64,000 bases of DNA, from NCBI RefSeq assembly GCF_000835495.1, contig NW_015622544.1:4182855-4246854 (forward strand), read 5' to 3'. Both the position numbers and the translations under genes were made by a program. Each line of letters starts with the position of its first letter. Position 1 is the first letter of the stretch. This DNA comes from Cladophialophora immunda. Its lineage: Eukaryota; Ascomycota; Eurotiomycetes; Chaetothyriales; Herpotrichiellaceae. This document shows positions 55,201 to 64,000 of this stretch, in pieces. The notes under the pieces are model-generated. The model saw only the letters and a program-made list of their open reading frames with translations. It was not told where the DNA came from and ran no database searches.

Positions 55201-56447
55201 AATGTGATCAAAGCATTTGCAAGGATGAGGTTGACACCGTCGAGGCTGTTTTGCAGGTCTATAGCATAGCGTCGCTGAGCGTCCAAGTGCAATTTCTGAG
55301 CCTTCCGTGCAATATCGACGGTGCTTTCCCATTCTTTCAAGCGGAGGTAGACATGCGCCATGATTCGATGCCCAAGCAACGACTCCGGACAACTCTCAAG
55401 GCCTTGATTCATTAAAATGAGCTGCTCTGCTTCACTCAGCTTCTGGGGTGTCTCTTCTCCCTCCTTCTCTTCAACTGGTAGGTGCGGAAATGGCGAGGCG
55501 TCGCTGTCGAGAAAGCCTTGGAGAACCTTGCTCAGGCCGTCCTCAGGGAAAAAGCCCACAAACTCGCGAAAGATGTTGACATCCCATTCTTGCAGCTCTT
55601 CGGCATCAACCCACTCAAGGGCGACTTTCCAAGCCAGGAGAAAGGGGTGTTTGATGATGACCATGCCGTTCGCCATATTCAAGACCTTGTCCCGTTGGTC
55701 CGGCTTAGATTCCTGGGGCAGGACAAGCAAGTTGTCGAACATGCGTTGGAACAGTTTCTGTTCGAGATCGTGGCGGGTATCGTCGTCCCTTGTCCAATCA
55801 ATGAGAGCAGCGTACTTTTCCTCGATTTGAAATCTGCTTATGGCCTCGCATTTAACTTGTCGAGTCACCTGCTCAATCTTTGCGCCGAGACGCGTTCTTC
55901 TCTCACCAATCTGCGTGTTGACCCATTCCCTCTCTTCAGCTTCTGCCGACTCCAGAATGCGTTGGTAAGCCAGGCTCGGTTGCAACACACGGCCTTCGAG
56001 TGTAGAGTAGAGGCTTGAGGTCGGTAGAATGAGCTCGAGAGCCCGACGGTACTGTGATCGGCTGCCATGCTTCTTTGCAAACAGCTCATATTTGTCAATA
56101 ACGTTCTGGCATTGTCCTTTGTCATCTTGCCCGGCGTATATCTCTGCCAACTTGAATGCCACATCATGATATTGGTTCAATTTGGCTTTCCCTTGCTTGT
56201 CGTACAGCGTCACTAGCCCCTTGTAAGCTTGGACGTCGTCGGGTTTGACGGAGGCGGCTTTGTGCAGGGCTTTCTCCGCAGCCTCCAAATCTCCAAGCTT
56301 CTCTCTTGCGAATCCGAGGAAGAGGGAGGCAGTGTAGTTCTTGTCATCTTGTTTGAGCAAATCTTCGGCTTGCTCGGCGGCTTTGGCAAACTGGCTGGCG
56401 TCCAGAGAGGCTTTGACCGCCTTCAAGGCAGCCTTGGACGAAGCCAT
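52242..56447 (-). CDS. SKI3: Superkiller protein Ski3 (TPR scaffold)
   Basis: 1401 residues in one exon; start ATG at 56447 (MASSKAALKAVKASLD). Almost the whole protein is built of tetratricopeptide repeats, e.g. AEQAEDLLKQDDKNYTASLFLGFAREKLGDLEAAEKAL at the start, VGLGESYHNAGRHVAATRAF, NLGVLYLLSNDTQLAGEAF and WIGQGFLAMLFGSLNEARGL further on. Length and repeat spread match Ski3/TTC37. Ski3 holds Ski2 helicase and Ski8 together and feeds RNA to the cytoplasmic exosome for 3'-5' decay. The C-terminus (LKAKMLAPWRLDLA) is the conserved tail seen in fungal Ski3. The absence of introns over 4.2 kb is normal for this gene. Confidence 0.93.
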   Translation of the reverse strand: MASSKAALKAVKASLDASQFAKAAEQAEDLLKQDDKNYTASLFLGFAREKLGDLEAAEKALHKAASVKPDDVQAYKGLVTLYDKQGKAKLNQYHDVAFKLAEIYAGQDDKGQCQNVIDKYELFAKKHGSRSQYRRALELILPTSSLYSTLEGRVLQPSLAYQRILESAEAEEREWVNTQIGERRTRLGAKIEQVTRQVKCEAISRFQIEEKYAALIDWTRDDDTRHDLEQKLFQRMFDNLLVLPQESKPDQRDKVLNMANGMVIIKHPFLLAWKVALEWVDAEELQEWDVNIFREFVGFFPEDGLSKVLQGFLDSDASPFPHLPVEEKEGEETPQKLSEAEQLILMNQGLESCPESLLGHRIMAHVYLRLKEWESTVDIARKAQKLHLDAQRRYAIDLQNSLDGVNLILANALITFQSPRHHPEAKALFQDILWRKPKLTAALLGVGLIYEDDEDYAEAVKFFHQAAERDPDNARIKIELAWCRAHNGQLRDGLEELQEVLSAIESERQQNLSMKSVTLYRIAYCYWHIETSAAARKDKSGPYQFLIASIKADPSYAPAYTLLGIYFQDYGRSKARARVALQKAFELSTSELEAAHRLAKTFADNSEWDLVELVAQRVVTSGKARPAPGSKKKAHSWPFTALGVVQMNKQHYAQAIVSFQHALRIAPDDYHSWVGLGESYHNAGRHVAATRAFAKAASIDHGLSPEETWFAKYMLANVQREMGSFDEAIAAYREILVLKPKEFGVLIALLQTFSESAWAKVALGMFGEAAKLASSAIELASQIAEQGTDVFNLWKTVGDACSVLGHVKLYTDSVNVQAVADLLQISLHDELNTLAETDKVELRFLTVAADSPTPTDKADRYLVAAILAQKRAVYASSSDQLAQAVSWYNLGWAEHQAYVSGGASLRLQGKRPRRLLRASMTCFKRAIELEAGNSDFWNALGVVTMTLSPKVSQHSFVRSLHLNENNAWTWTNLGVLYLLSNDTQLAGEAFTRAQSEDPEYAEAWIGQGFLAMLFGSLNEARGLFMHAFEIADSYVLPAKRHFALSAFDHLLKDPSRSQEVTALLRPLFALRQFHALEPGDMIASHLLALFAERVDDHSTSVEVLQQVCDAAEAEYEKSESDEYLVRYAQAKADLARAQLASGEFEEAVSNAETALDLSGEPGDLGPAYAEARRKWRLSAHLTAGLAHSHLKQIESSIKMFEVALQESDREPDVVCMLAQVLWAKGGAEEKEAARSQLFDVIENHPEHVQAVALLAVTGLLDNDEDVLEAVEEDLKALRRGDQIGVLDKIRVSRVLAGIVGCRPRKTSTGQVDEVAVVADALNGIMLAPGQPQGWLELAQAVGNEDDGAYAAEMAVLNAERQIPPGGNLTAEELARAYEGTGRAEDFLKAKMLAPWRLDLAA

Positions 56448-57728
56448 TGGCAAGAATTTGGCAAATCGACGCCCTCACACAAAGCAGATGACGAGGAATC
56501 AAAGTGTCTCGCCGCAGTTACGCGTTGAGGAGGAGGATTTGGCCAGATCACGTTGTCGGATCTACTGCCTCACCTTAGACTGGCGCCTCTCTGAATAGCT
56601 TTGCCCGTTACACAGAACAACAGCACCTTCCCCATATTGATAACTTGATCTCGGAGCTGAGCCTGCTTGAACTGATTTTACACGATCGTGAAAGAAAAGG
56701 ACGAACAGATGAAATCATCACGCTCATCACGTGTACGGAGTGATCTTATATGAATTGTACTCCGCCCAAGTCTTGGCTACGGGGAAGCATATAATCACAC
56801 TCCCCTTCTCGATATCTGACAGACTGACACGCCCGACTCTCCTTCTTACACCAAACGTCGACCTTCTCACTCCGTCCGCTTACTACGCGCACTTGGGACA
56901 TACTGCCGCTTCTCGAAGTGCAAACTATCTTAAAATTTGGACCATTTGATGAAAATGGGGTATTCGTCTCGAGTCCATCACTGGGCCCCCAAAACAACCA
57001 TTTCGAGATCACGCGTCGCTTCACAGACCAGGGAGGGCGTTGTGTGATTATCTCTCCGCCGGTTATATGGCTCTATTGAATATGCGACGCCAAACGTTGC
57101 TCAAGCTTTGCCCTTCCCTTATGGGACTGTCGTTGGAATCAATGCATTCATGAGTCAGGCTGGATGTTGTCCTGACACCATATGAATCTGGCTGAAACAT
57201 GGCCTGCTCGGTGAATTCAATCCGGTGTCATCAGAACTAGGCTTTAGGGGATCAACAAATGACAACACGATCCTCCGAACTTGAAGCCCTTCGGTTGCCT
57301 TGTAGGGATGACGAGGTAAATCAGAGATGAGCAAATTTATCTAACGCCTGGGTCCACTCTGGCTGTTATCCTACAGTCGAGATTTGACAATATGCCACAA
57401 TCGGTCTGGTTCGGCCAACTACATGTACCTCAAGCAGAAAGGCGTCTCGGAAACATTTGGACTTTCTAAGCCTCAAAGTGGTGGTCCTAACAAAACGTCG
57501 GAGACTCGGAGAGTTTTCGCATATCTATCCGATCCGCCGTCGGAGAGTACCTTAAGAAGCTGGTGAGTTAAAGGGGCATTTATAATGCGAAGGCCGCACG
57601 GGTATCGTCCATCCTTCTGCACCTAGACAAGGTGAGCTGCTTGGACCTTCAAATACCCAAGGCATACCCTGAACAATCCTCCGAAGTAAACACATCCGTT
57701 CTTCTAGCTTCAGTACAGACGGCACGAC
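56448..57728. other. Intergenic, 1.3 kb
   Basis: Divergent region between SKI3 and the methyltransferase. No supported gene. Confidence 0.5.
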
Positions 57729-58621
57729 ATGGACCCCGCCCAATTCGACAAAATGTTTTCTCAAGCCGACCGTATCATGGGCCCATTCGCAGAAGTGCTC
57801 CTTCGGCAAGCCAATTTTCCACCCATGGCCGATTCCCGGCTTGTTGTCCTTGACCAGGCGTGCGGAAGCGGTGTGGTTTCCTCCCACATCATGTCAAGGC
57901 TCTCCGCAGAAGAAAAGTCCAGACTAGATCTCACATGCGCCGATATCTCCGATGCAATGATATCAAATGTATCAAGACGCATCGAGACCTCAGGCTGGGA
58001 CAATGTGTCCGCGGTAAAGACTGATGCTATGGTCTGCTATGCCCACCCTCTAAACGTTTCTGCCCGGCACTGACACCGAGTTGGCAGGACACAAAATTTC
58101 CCTCTTCCCACTTTACGCACATCTTCTTCAACTTCGGCCCACAGATTCTATCCAATCCGCTCGACGGCATTAGAGAATGTCACCGCATTCTACGGTCGGG
58201 TGGGGTCCTGAGCTGCAGTACCTGGCAAGACGTCCCGTGGTGGGCGGACTACCGTGCAGGAATCGCAAAGGATCCCTCGCTGCCTCCATTCCCGTCCGAT
58301 GAACAACTCGGACATGCATTCTCCGACACCACAGAACGCTGGAATAGCGTTGAAGACGTCAAAGCCCATATGCAAGAATGTGGCTTTCGTGACGCTGAAG
58401 TCCAGGTTGTGGAGAATACCACGAAGATGGACGTGGCAGAGGTCGAAGCCATGTTGCCATACTCTCTGGACATGATGGTCCAGAAATTCTGGAAGGACAA
58501 GTTCGAGCAATTCAAGGAGCCTGCACGGCGGGCCATCTTGGATCACATGAAGGACAAATACGGGTCTGGGCCGGTTGTGTGGAAGTGGGTGGGCATAGTC
58601 GCCGGTGGCCGGAAAGGATAA
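57729..58621 (+). CDS. SAM-dependent methyltransferase
   Basis: Two exons, 57729-58031 and 58088-58621, with a 56-nt phase-0 intron; 278 residues. Motif I is VVLDQACGSGVV (about residues 39-50), followed by an acidic motif (LTCADISDAM). After the join come FTHIFFNFGPQIL and the post-motif ECHRILRSGGVLSCSTW, all typical of class I Rossmann methyltransferases acting on small molecules. The donor is a weak GTCTGC, but the join gives DAM-DTKFPSSHF, the expected family order. The enzyme is probably cytosolic. It lies tail to tail with the P450 (187 bases apart), and a Zn2Cys6 regulator follows, so a small metabolic cluster is likely. Substrate unknown. Confidence 0.82.
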
Positions 58622-58808
58622 AAGCCTCGATGGTCGCCAAGATGGGGAATGTCAGAAAACACAGACAGAGACCACATATTGTCCGAGCCAGCCCAGCAGG
58701 TATGATGTTCATTGTGAGACTTCCACAACAGATATCCCGCGCGGACATCAATGCAGCAATAGAGTTAGGCTCTAGCGAAGAAGAGATATACATAGAACTC
58801 TGAACCAC

Positions 58809-60537
58809 CTACGCGCGTCGCCTGATACGAATAGGGAGCGGGCCCGGGTTTGAGTTGAACCGCTCAAAAATCAACAGTTCCTGCCCTTCCCGCTCGAGCT
58901 GTATGTCATACCGTCTGACCAAACTGGAAATCAGAATCTGCAGCTCGATGATGGCGATGTGTCGGCCCAGACACGCCCGAGGACCCTGGCTGAAGGGAAT
59001 ATAGTAATTGCGCAACGCCTCCAGTTGGACGGGGTCGTCCTTGTTCAGCCACCGGTCGGGGTTGAAGCGGTCGGGTTCGGGGAAGACGGTCTCCTTCCGG
59101 TGGATCGAGAACGGGGGCACCGCGACCACAGTCCCCTGCTTGATATGCCGGCCGGCGATGATGGCTCCTTCCGGGGCAACCACAAGGCGTTGCAAGGGGT
59201 ACGCGATCGGGGGTCGAAGCCGGAGGGTCTCGTCTATACAAGCGCGAAGATACGGCAGGTCCCGGACCAGGTCATAGGGGAGAATCTCTTGAGGGTCGTC
59301 GGGGCTGACGCGTGAATCAACCTCAGCCCTCAGCCGGCTCATGGTCTCCGGGTTGGAGAGGAGGTGGTAGATGGTGCTCGTCAGTCCGGCGGCTGTTGTG
59401 TCGCTCCCCGCGTTCATCAGCACTTGCGATTCGGCGACGAGCTCGCGAAAGGGGACTGGTCGATCCGAGCCCGCCTTGTCCTTTAAAATGTTGGCGATGA
59501 AGTCCTGGGTATCACGTTCCGGAGGTCCTTGCTCTAAACGCTGTGATGGCGTTGTTGTCAGCACCGACCTGACCAGTCTCCTTTCATCCCAGGGCGTGCT
59601 TTTTCTTTGCTCACCTTGCGTAATTGGTATATGCAGAGATTCTCAAAGTCATCGGCGTCTTTAGCGTGGGTTACCCGGTACCCAAGGGGAGTACAACGAG
59701 AAAGCGCCTTCAGCCAGGGCACCGTTCGCGGGGAGACAACTTGAGCGACTGTCAGGCTGTGGCGGACGCCTTGTTGTAGAGCATTAATCAAGCTCCCGAC
59801 CTCGTAGGATATGCCTCCTTGGGTCTGCGCTTGCCTCGAGTCCCCGCCTTGTGTCAGAAACCCGGTGCAGTATCCAAACGCCATGTCCGAAATGACGTCC
59901 AGTGTAAAATAGTTCAACCTGAAATCACGTCGCGTCAGCCTTGTGGGTGGATACAGGTAATGGCTCATGGGTGATCAGATATATACCATTGACGGATGTT
60001 GAACGACTGCTGGGCTTTTGGGTCTGCCTCAGATGCAGCACAAAATGCATCGATGCGCACCAGCAAGTTCTTGAAGTTCTTCCTGATGACTGGTTCCATA
60101 TCGACAACAGTCTTCAGGGCAAAGGAATTTGCGAGATACTTTCTCTTGCGACCGTGGTCATCGTGGTCCCTCGTGTTGACAATGTCGTGGACGTCGCCGG
60201 CAATCTTATCGTAAAACACATCTTTGACGATTTTCCTTGCTGCCAGGTGGCCGTAGATGTCCTTGACCGCTTGAGGATCGTTGAACATGAGCATGTTCGG
60301 CGCGACGCGGAGCACGTCGTCTTCGCATTTGGCCAATTCTGCGTGTATTGTGGCCGACCGCCGTTGCATCCACGTCTCCCACATGAGCCATAACGGAGTG
60401 GTGGCAGCAAGAAAGCTGGGGGCTCGATACTTCCGCAGATCCAAAGGATCCAGCCAGAAAATAACAATGGGCCTCAGCAGAAGGAGCACGGCACACGAGA
60501 GTGCCACGAGAGAAACGGCTGCGACTGGAGTTATCAT
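58809..60537 (-). CDS. Cytochrome P450 monooxygenase
   Basis: Three exons, 60537-59987, 59918-59615 and 59540-58809, with 68- and 74-nt introns; 528 residues. An N-terminal membrane anchor (VSLVALSCAVLLLLRPIVIFW) places it on the ER. The oxygen-binding I-helix is AGSDTT (329-334), the ExxR is ETLR (389-392), the PERF-like stretch is PDRFNPDRW, and the heme loop is FSQGPRACLG with Cys475 as iron ligand. All key residues are present. Sequence flavour is that of fungal secondary-metabolism or detoxification P450s related to benzoate/pisatin-type enzymes; the family number cannot be given. It shares a 398-bp divergent promoter with the Zn2Cys6 gene. Confidence 0.92.
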
Positions 60538-60935
60538 GGCCGTGACTGCATGGGCTGGAAGATACTACCCTTGCAGACATCTTCCTCTCGATCTCTCCCC
60601 TCTCGCGTGTATATAATATACGCATCTTCGGAAGTTGTTCGTCAAGGTCATCTACACCACGAAAGGTTTCTATCCAAGAAAGGGAATTGTGTACGCGAAC
60701 CGTGCCAGATTCGTTACTACCGGCAAGCGGCATCCATGATCGTCACGGCGATGGCGGAGCTTCAACAAGCCTCGGGCACTTTTGCTATTAGCGGTAAGGC
60801 GGGCAGCGGAGTAGAGAAGCAATGTGAGACTCCGTTCTCCCATTTTTCCTTCTTAGGTCCAAGTATCGCTAAGTGCATACCACAAGGCCGAGGGGCCCAA
60901 GTTCTCGTTCACTTTTACCACCTTTGATTTGAGAG
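60538..60935. promoter_or_regulatory. Divergent P450 / Zn2Cys6 promoter with CGG triplets
   Basis: 398 bases between start codons. It contains an AT-rich GTATATAATATAC (60609-60621), about 75 bases before the P450 ATG, serving as TATA. CGG triplets are arranged as CCG-N5-CGG (60720-60730) and CGG-N5-CGG (60792-60802), with another CGG at 60807. These spacings suit a Zn2Cys6 dimer, possibly the adjacent regulator. Binding is inferred. Confidence 0.4.
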
Positions 60936-63350
60936 ATGGGCAAAAGAGCGCACAATATCTGGTATGCCATGCGGATTGTTCGCTGTAGGTGTCCACCAAC
61001 GCTAAGCTGGGTAGCACAAACTGTCAAGAACGTCATCTGAAATGTAAGGTGGGAGCAAGCTTGGTTACAGGATCTGCTGCTGACGGGCTCGAGGCGATGG
61101 CGACGTCTCAAGCTGCACGCCCTGCAGGCGTTCGGACCTGCGCTGCGTCCCAGCACCGCGGTTTGTATTCAAAGGGGCCAGGCGGAGAGATAGTATCGCG
61201 GCTCGTTCCAATCCCCAGCGCCATCATCCACCTCCAGCATCCCGGCAATCACGATCAAAGTCATCCAACAAAGGTAAATGCTGGCAGGTTGCTGCCAAAA
61301 CTGTCTGAGGACGACGTAGTTCGGTAGAGCCGAGTCTGGAACACATACACGATGCTAACTCTTGCCCTCTCGAAACCAAGCCATTCGCTTCTTGGACGAA
61401 ACTGAAGAGACTACACGGCTGTTTGCCACCTCCCAAGATCAGAACCCTGAAGGAACCGCAGCATCGTCTGCAGCAGACGGTATCGAGGCGGTGGCCAAAC
61501 ATTCCCGCCCCCCTCCACCATCATCCGCCGACCCGGACACGGAGAGAGAGTTCGGGCATGACAATGTATGTATGCAGCAGCATGATGCGAACACAATCAG
61601 TGCTCCTAGAACGAGCGCCGTACAGTCCTTGAGCATTCCAGGATTCCCACTTGACCGCAGTTTCGGGATGCAGTACCTTGATGCGCCGGAAGAGCAGGCC
61701 GAGGCATTGCCTTTCGCGATGCCGATCCATCGCAGCCCTTCTAGGACCGACACCACGACGACAACGGGCGTCAGCGTCCCGGAAGCCTGGAGTCCATCTC
61801 CATGGACTGCAAATGACATCTTTGCCAGCTCGAGCTCTCTTGACGCTGACCGCTATGCTGTCCGCACACCACCACGGCGTAGTGGACAAACCCTCAGCTC
61901 GGACTTTGGGCCAAGAGAAGCACAGTTGCTGAGAACATTCGTCCAGGAATGGGGACCTTTGCTGGACTGTACAGATGCGCAGAAGCATTTCACAAACGCA
62001 ATCCCTCAACTGGCGCTGAATGAGTCCGAGTGCCTGTTGTATGCGATATTGACCATTACAGCTCTGTACCTCAGTCGGGTATCCCAGTATCCTTCGTCGG
62101 CGGCTCAAGCTTACCGACAGAAGTGCGCTCGGGCGTTGATACCGATCTTACAAGAAGATCCTACCAACATGCATGAGGCGAGCATGTTTGCGACCTATGT
62201 CTTGCTGCGAGTTTATGACCATCTGACAGGTCCGCATGTCGAGCGTTCTCCAATGCGGAAGACTCGTGGCTGACTTCTCTTTAGTGAATTTTAGCAGTGA
62301 AAGAGTTCCCGACACAATATTTACGGAAGGGCTGGCACTTTCTACAACACCCTGGAATGCGTACGCCACACAAGCATCCCTCAAACAAGCCGCGTTTTGG
62401 GTCCATTTGCGACAGGACATCCACGTGGCATTATTGCTCGAATGCCCGGTCAACGTCGACTACACCTTATATACACAGACGGTGGCCGTTGCACAAACCA
62501 TCACAGAGCGGGGCACGGTTGACTGGAATGCGGATCGAGGACACGAGCAGGATGGTTCGGCGGCGACCAGCGCCATTGTGGTCGAGTGCGCTTGGGCGAA
62601 CCGAATCGTGGGCATCGCGCTCAACGTTGTCAACTATTGTTACAGCGACTCCGAGAAGACGGTCGACCAATGGGCCACGCTTCTTGTGTCCCTCGAACGA
62701 TGGAACATCGAGAAACCGCCTTCTTTCTCGCCTTTCTTCGAATGCAAGCCGGCCACCTCGACGGGCGAAGGGTTTCCCCACATATACTTAATGAGCGACT
62801 GGCACGGTAAGCAATGCCTCATGAGGATGGAGTATCGTCGTCCAAGTTACTGAGCCACCGGGAGATAGTGATCGGGCTCATGTACTACCACCTGGCCATA
62901 GCCATGCTGAAAATTCACCACCCAGCCCGGAAAACGAACAAGTTGGGCTCGTCAAAGTTCTTTCTGAGCGACGACAAGGCATGTTTCCTCTTCCCGGCAG
63001 CCGAAGAGAAAGATCCGCTAATCTGAATACCGTGGTTAGGAGGAGATTGCTTTCTATGTGTTGCGGCTATGTGGGATTGTTCATTCCAACCCGATCCCCC
63101 AAGCCCTTATTATCGCAACCGCGATGGTGAGCACGGCTCGATACTCCGTCCCATTACAGAGGAGGGGCGCTTGCTGACACCCTACAAAACACAGTTCAAT
63201 GCCGTCGGGAAAGTGTTGACGGAATCTGCCTCCCAGGCGCAGATGCTGGAGCTATTAGAGAAGGCACAGAGAGACACTGGGGCTCCCATTAGCAAGGTCC
63301 AATCAAATCTGAAAAAGGCCTGGACTTCTGCAAGTCTGCACTCGACGTGA
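60936..63350 (+). CDS. Zn(II)2Cys6 transcription factor, 8 exons
   Basis: Exons 60936-60961, 61015-61043, 61094-61273, 61381-62229, 62285-62806, 62869-62978, 63040-63126 and 63195-63350; 652 residues. The zinc cluster is split by two introns. Only after splicing do Cys9, 12, 19, 26, 29 and 36 line up as C-x2-C-x6-C-x6-C-x2-C-x6-C (NICTNCQERHLKC...). A linker with FVFKGARRRD follows. The middle homology region reads LLRTFVQEWGPLLDCTDAQK, ECLLYAILTITALYLSR, EASMFATYVLLRVYDHL and IGLMYYHLAIAMLKIH. Intron 6 starts with GC, not GT. The neighbours (P450, methyltransferase) suggest pathway-specific control. Confidence 0.85.
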
Positions 63351-64000
63351 TGCCTTGTCGAACCGATGCTATGCGAAGCCAGCTGACTCGTCGCTCCACA
63401 CAGGTTGTTCTCAACAATCGGGATTAGCTCAATTGTATATAGACGAGGACAGAGAATGTGCAGCCACTGGAGCACAGACAGATCAATTACTAGTTCACGT
63501 GGGTTCACGACAGCGGACAGAGCGATGGCCTAGTCCAAGATTCGAGACAAGCGCTCATTGATCTGTAATGATCTCAAATTGGTAGACCGAAGCACCTCGA
63601 AAGTGCGTTTTCCAGGAGAGCTCGAAACCCCAAGGGTTCCGCATTGCTTGCCGGCACACTGGCAGAACGAGAGGGCGGATGCATCTCATCGGAAAAGTTT
63701 CGGACACGACTCTTTTGGTATCCCGGTCCTGGTTTGTTTCCTCCTGTTTTCCGCAGACATTTGCCTGGCCGGAATGCTTTGGTAGGTAAGTGATTTCTCG
63801 CAGCACAAGCCTGGAAATCTCGGTGTCGCCCGAACCCCCCAGGACAAGCCGCTATTGGAGAAAACATGTGAGCTTGATGCCGCTTCTTGTACAGCGCGGC
63901 AAGCCAAAGATGGTCATCCAGGCTCGCCGACTAGGCGGATAGGTGTCCAGCCACGAGTCCTAACGTCGAAATCCTGGAGAAGAAGGAACAGGCTGGCCCT
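63351..64000. other. Right window edge, no gene seen
   Basis: 650 bases after the regulator. Only short frames without support were found on both strands. Confidence 0.45.

Noticed and set aside
61044..61330. Plus-strand frame continuing after RHLKC without splicing
   Set aside because: It skips three of the six zinc-binding cysteines; splicing 61044-61093 restores the full Zn2Cys6 cluster.

Overview
This is a stretch of nuclear chromosome from a filamentous ascomycete (Pezizomycotina). The evidence is genes split by short introns of about 50-70 nt with fungal GTRNGT donors, CTAAC-like branch sites and YAG acceptors, together with fungal-only families: Zn(II)2Cys6 regulators, a DUF3431 protein, a HeLo-like/ankyrin protein, APP1 and a DUF7908-like mucin. 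Catabolic extradiol and FAD-hydroxylase gene sets are common in Chaetothyriales and other Eurotiomycetes, but that placement is only an inference. I see no tRNA, rRNA, CRISPR array or intact transposon. Several gene models were built by joining exons at splice sites that keep the reading frame and restore family motifs.

Left part (0-17 kb): a small charged protein, a glycosylated multi-pass membrane protein, an alpha/beta hydrolase, a HAD-type RNA-repair-like protein with an RGG tail, a DUF3431 membrane protein, Erv1 (mitochondrial disulfide relay) divergent from a DEK_C-type nuclear protein, a 54-residue membrane microprotein, a NTF2-like/FMO flavoprotein and a six-cysteine secreted protein.

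Catabolic block (17.9-25 kb, all minus strand): a Zn2Cys6 regulator, a two-domain extradiol dioxygenase and a phenol-hydroxylase-like FAD monooxygenase. Together they form a plausible hydroxylation plus ring-cleavage module with its own regulator.

NLR-like block (25.5-30.7 kb): one apparently intact HeLo-like + ankyrin gene, a broken C2H2-type gene on the minus strand and a 5'-truncated PNP_UDP (nucleoside phosphorylase) domain on the plus strand. The last two abut at a sharp junction near 29,930. Two further unexplained open fragments flank the ankyrin gene. This looks like a rearranged fungal innate-immunity/incompatibility locus and is the most interesting part of the window.

Right half: an alpha-arrestin with a C-terminal PPxY motif, a repeat-rich gap, an 11-exon ABCB full transporter, a giant Ser/Thr-rich secreted protein with a cassette-like middle exon, a GPI-anchored APP1-like phosphatase, RMI1 facing SKI3, and finally a methyltransferase, a P450 and a second Zn2Cys6 regulator. 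The P450 and the regulator share a 398-bp divergent promoter, and the regulator has a predicted GC-AG intron.
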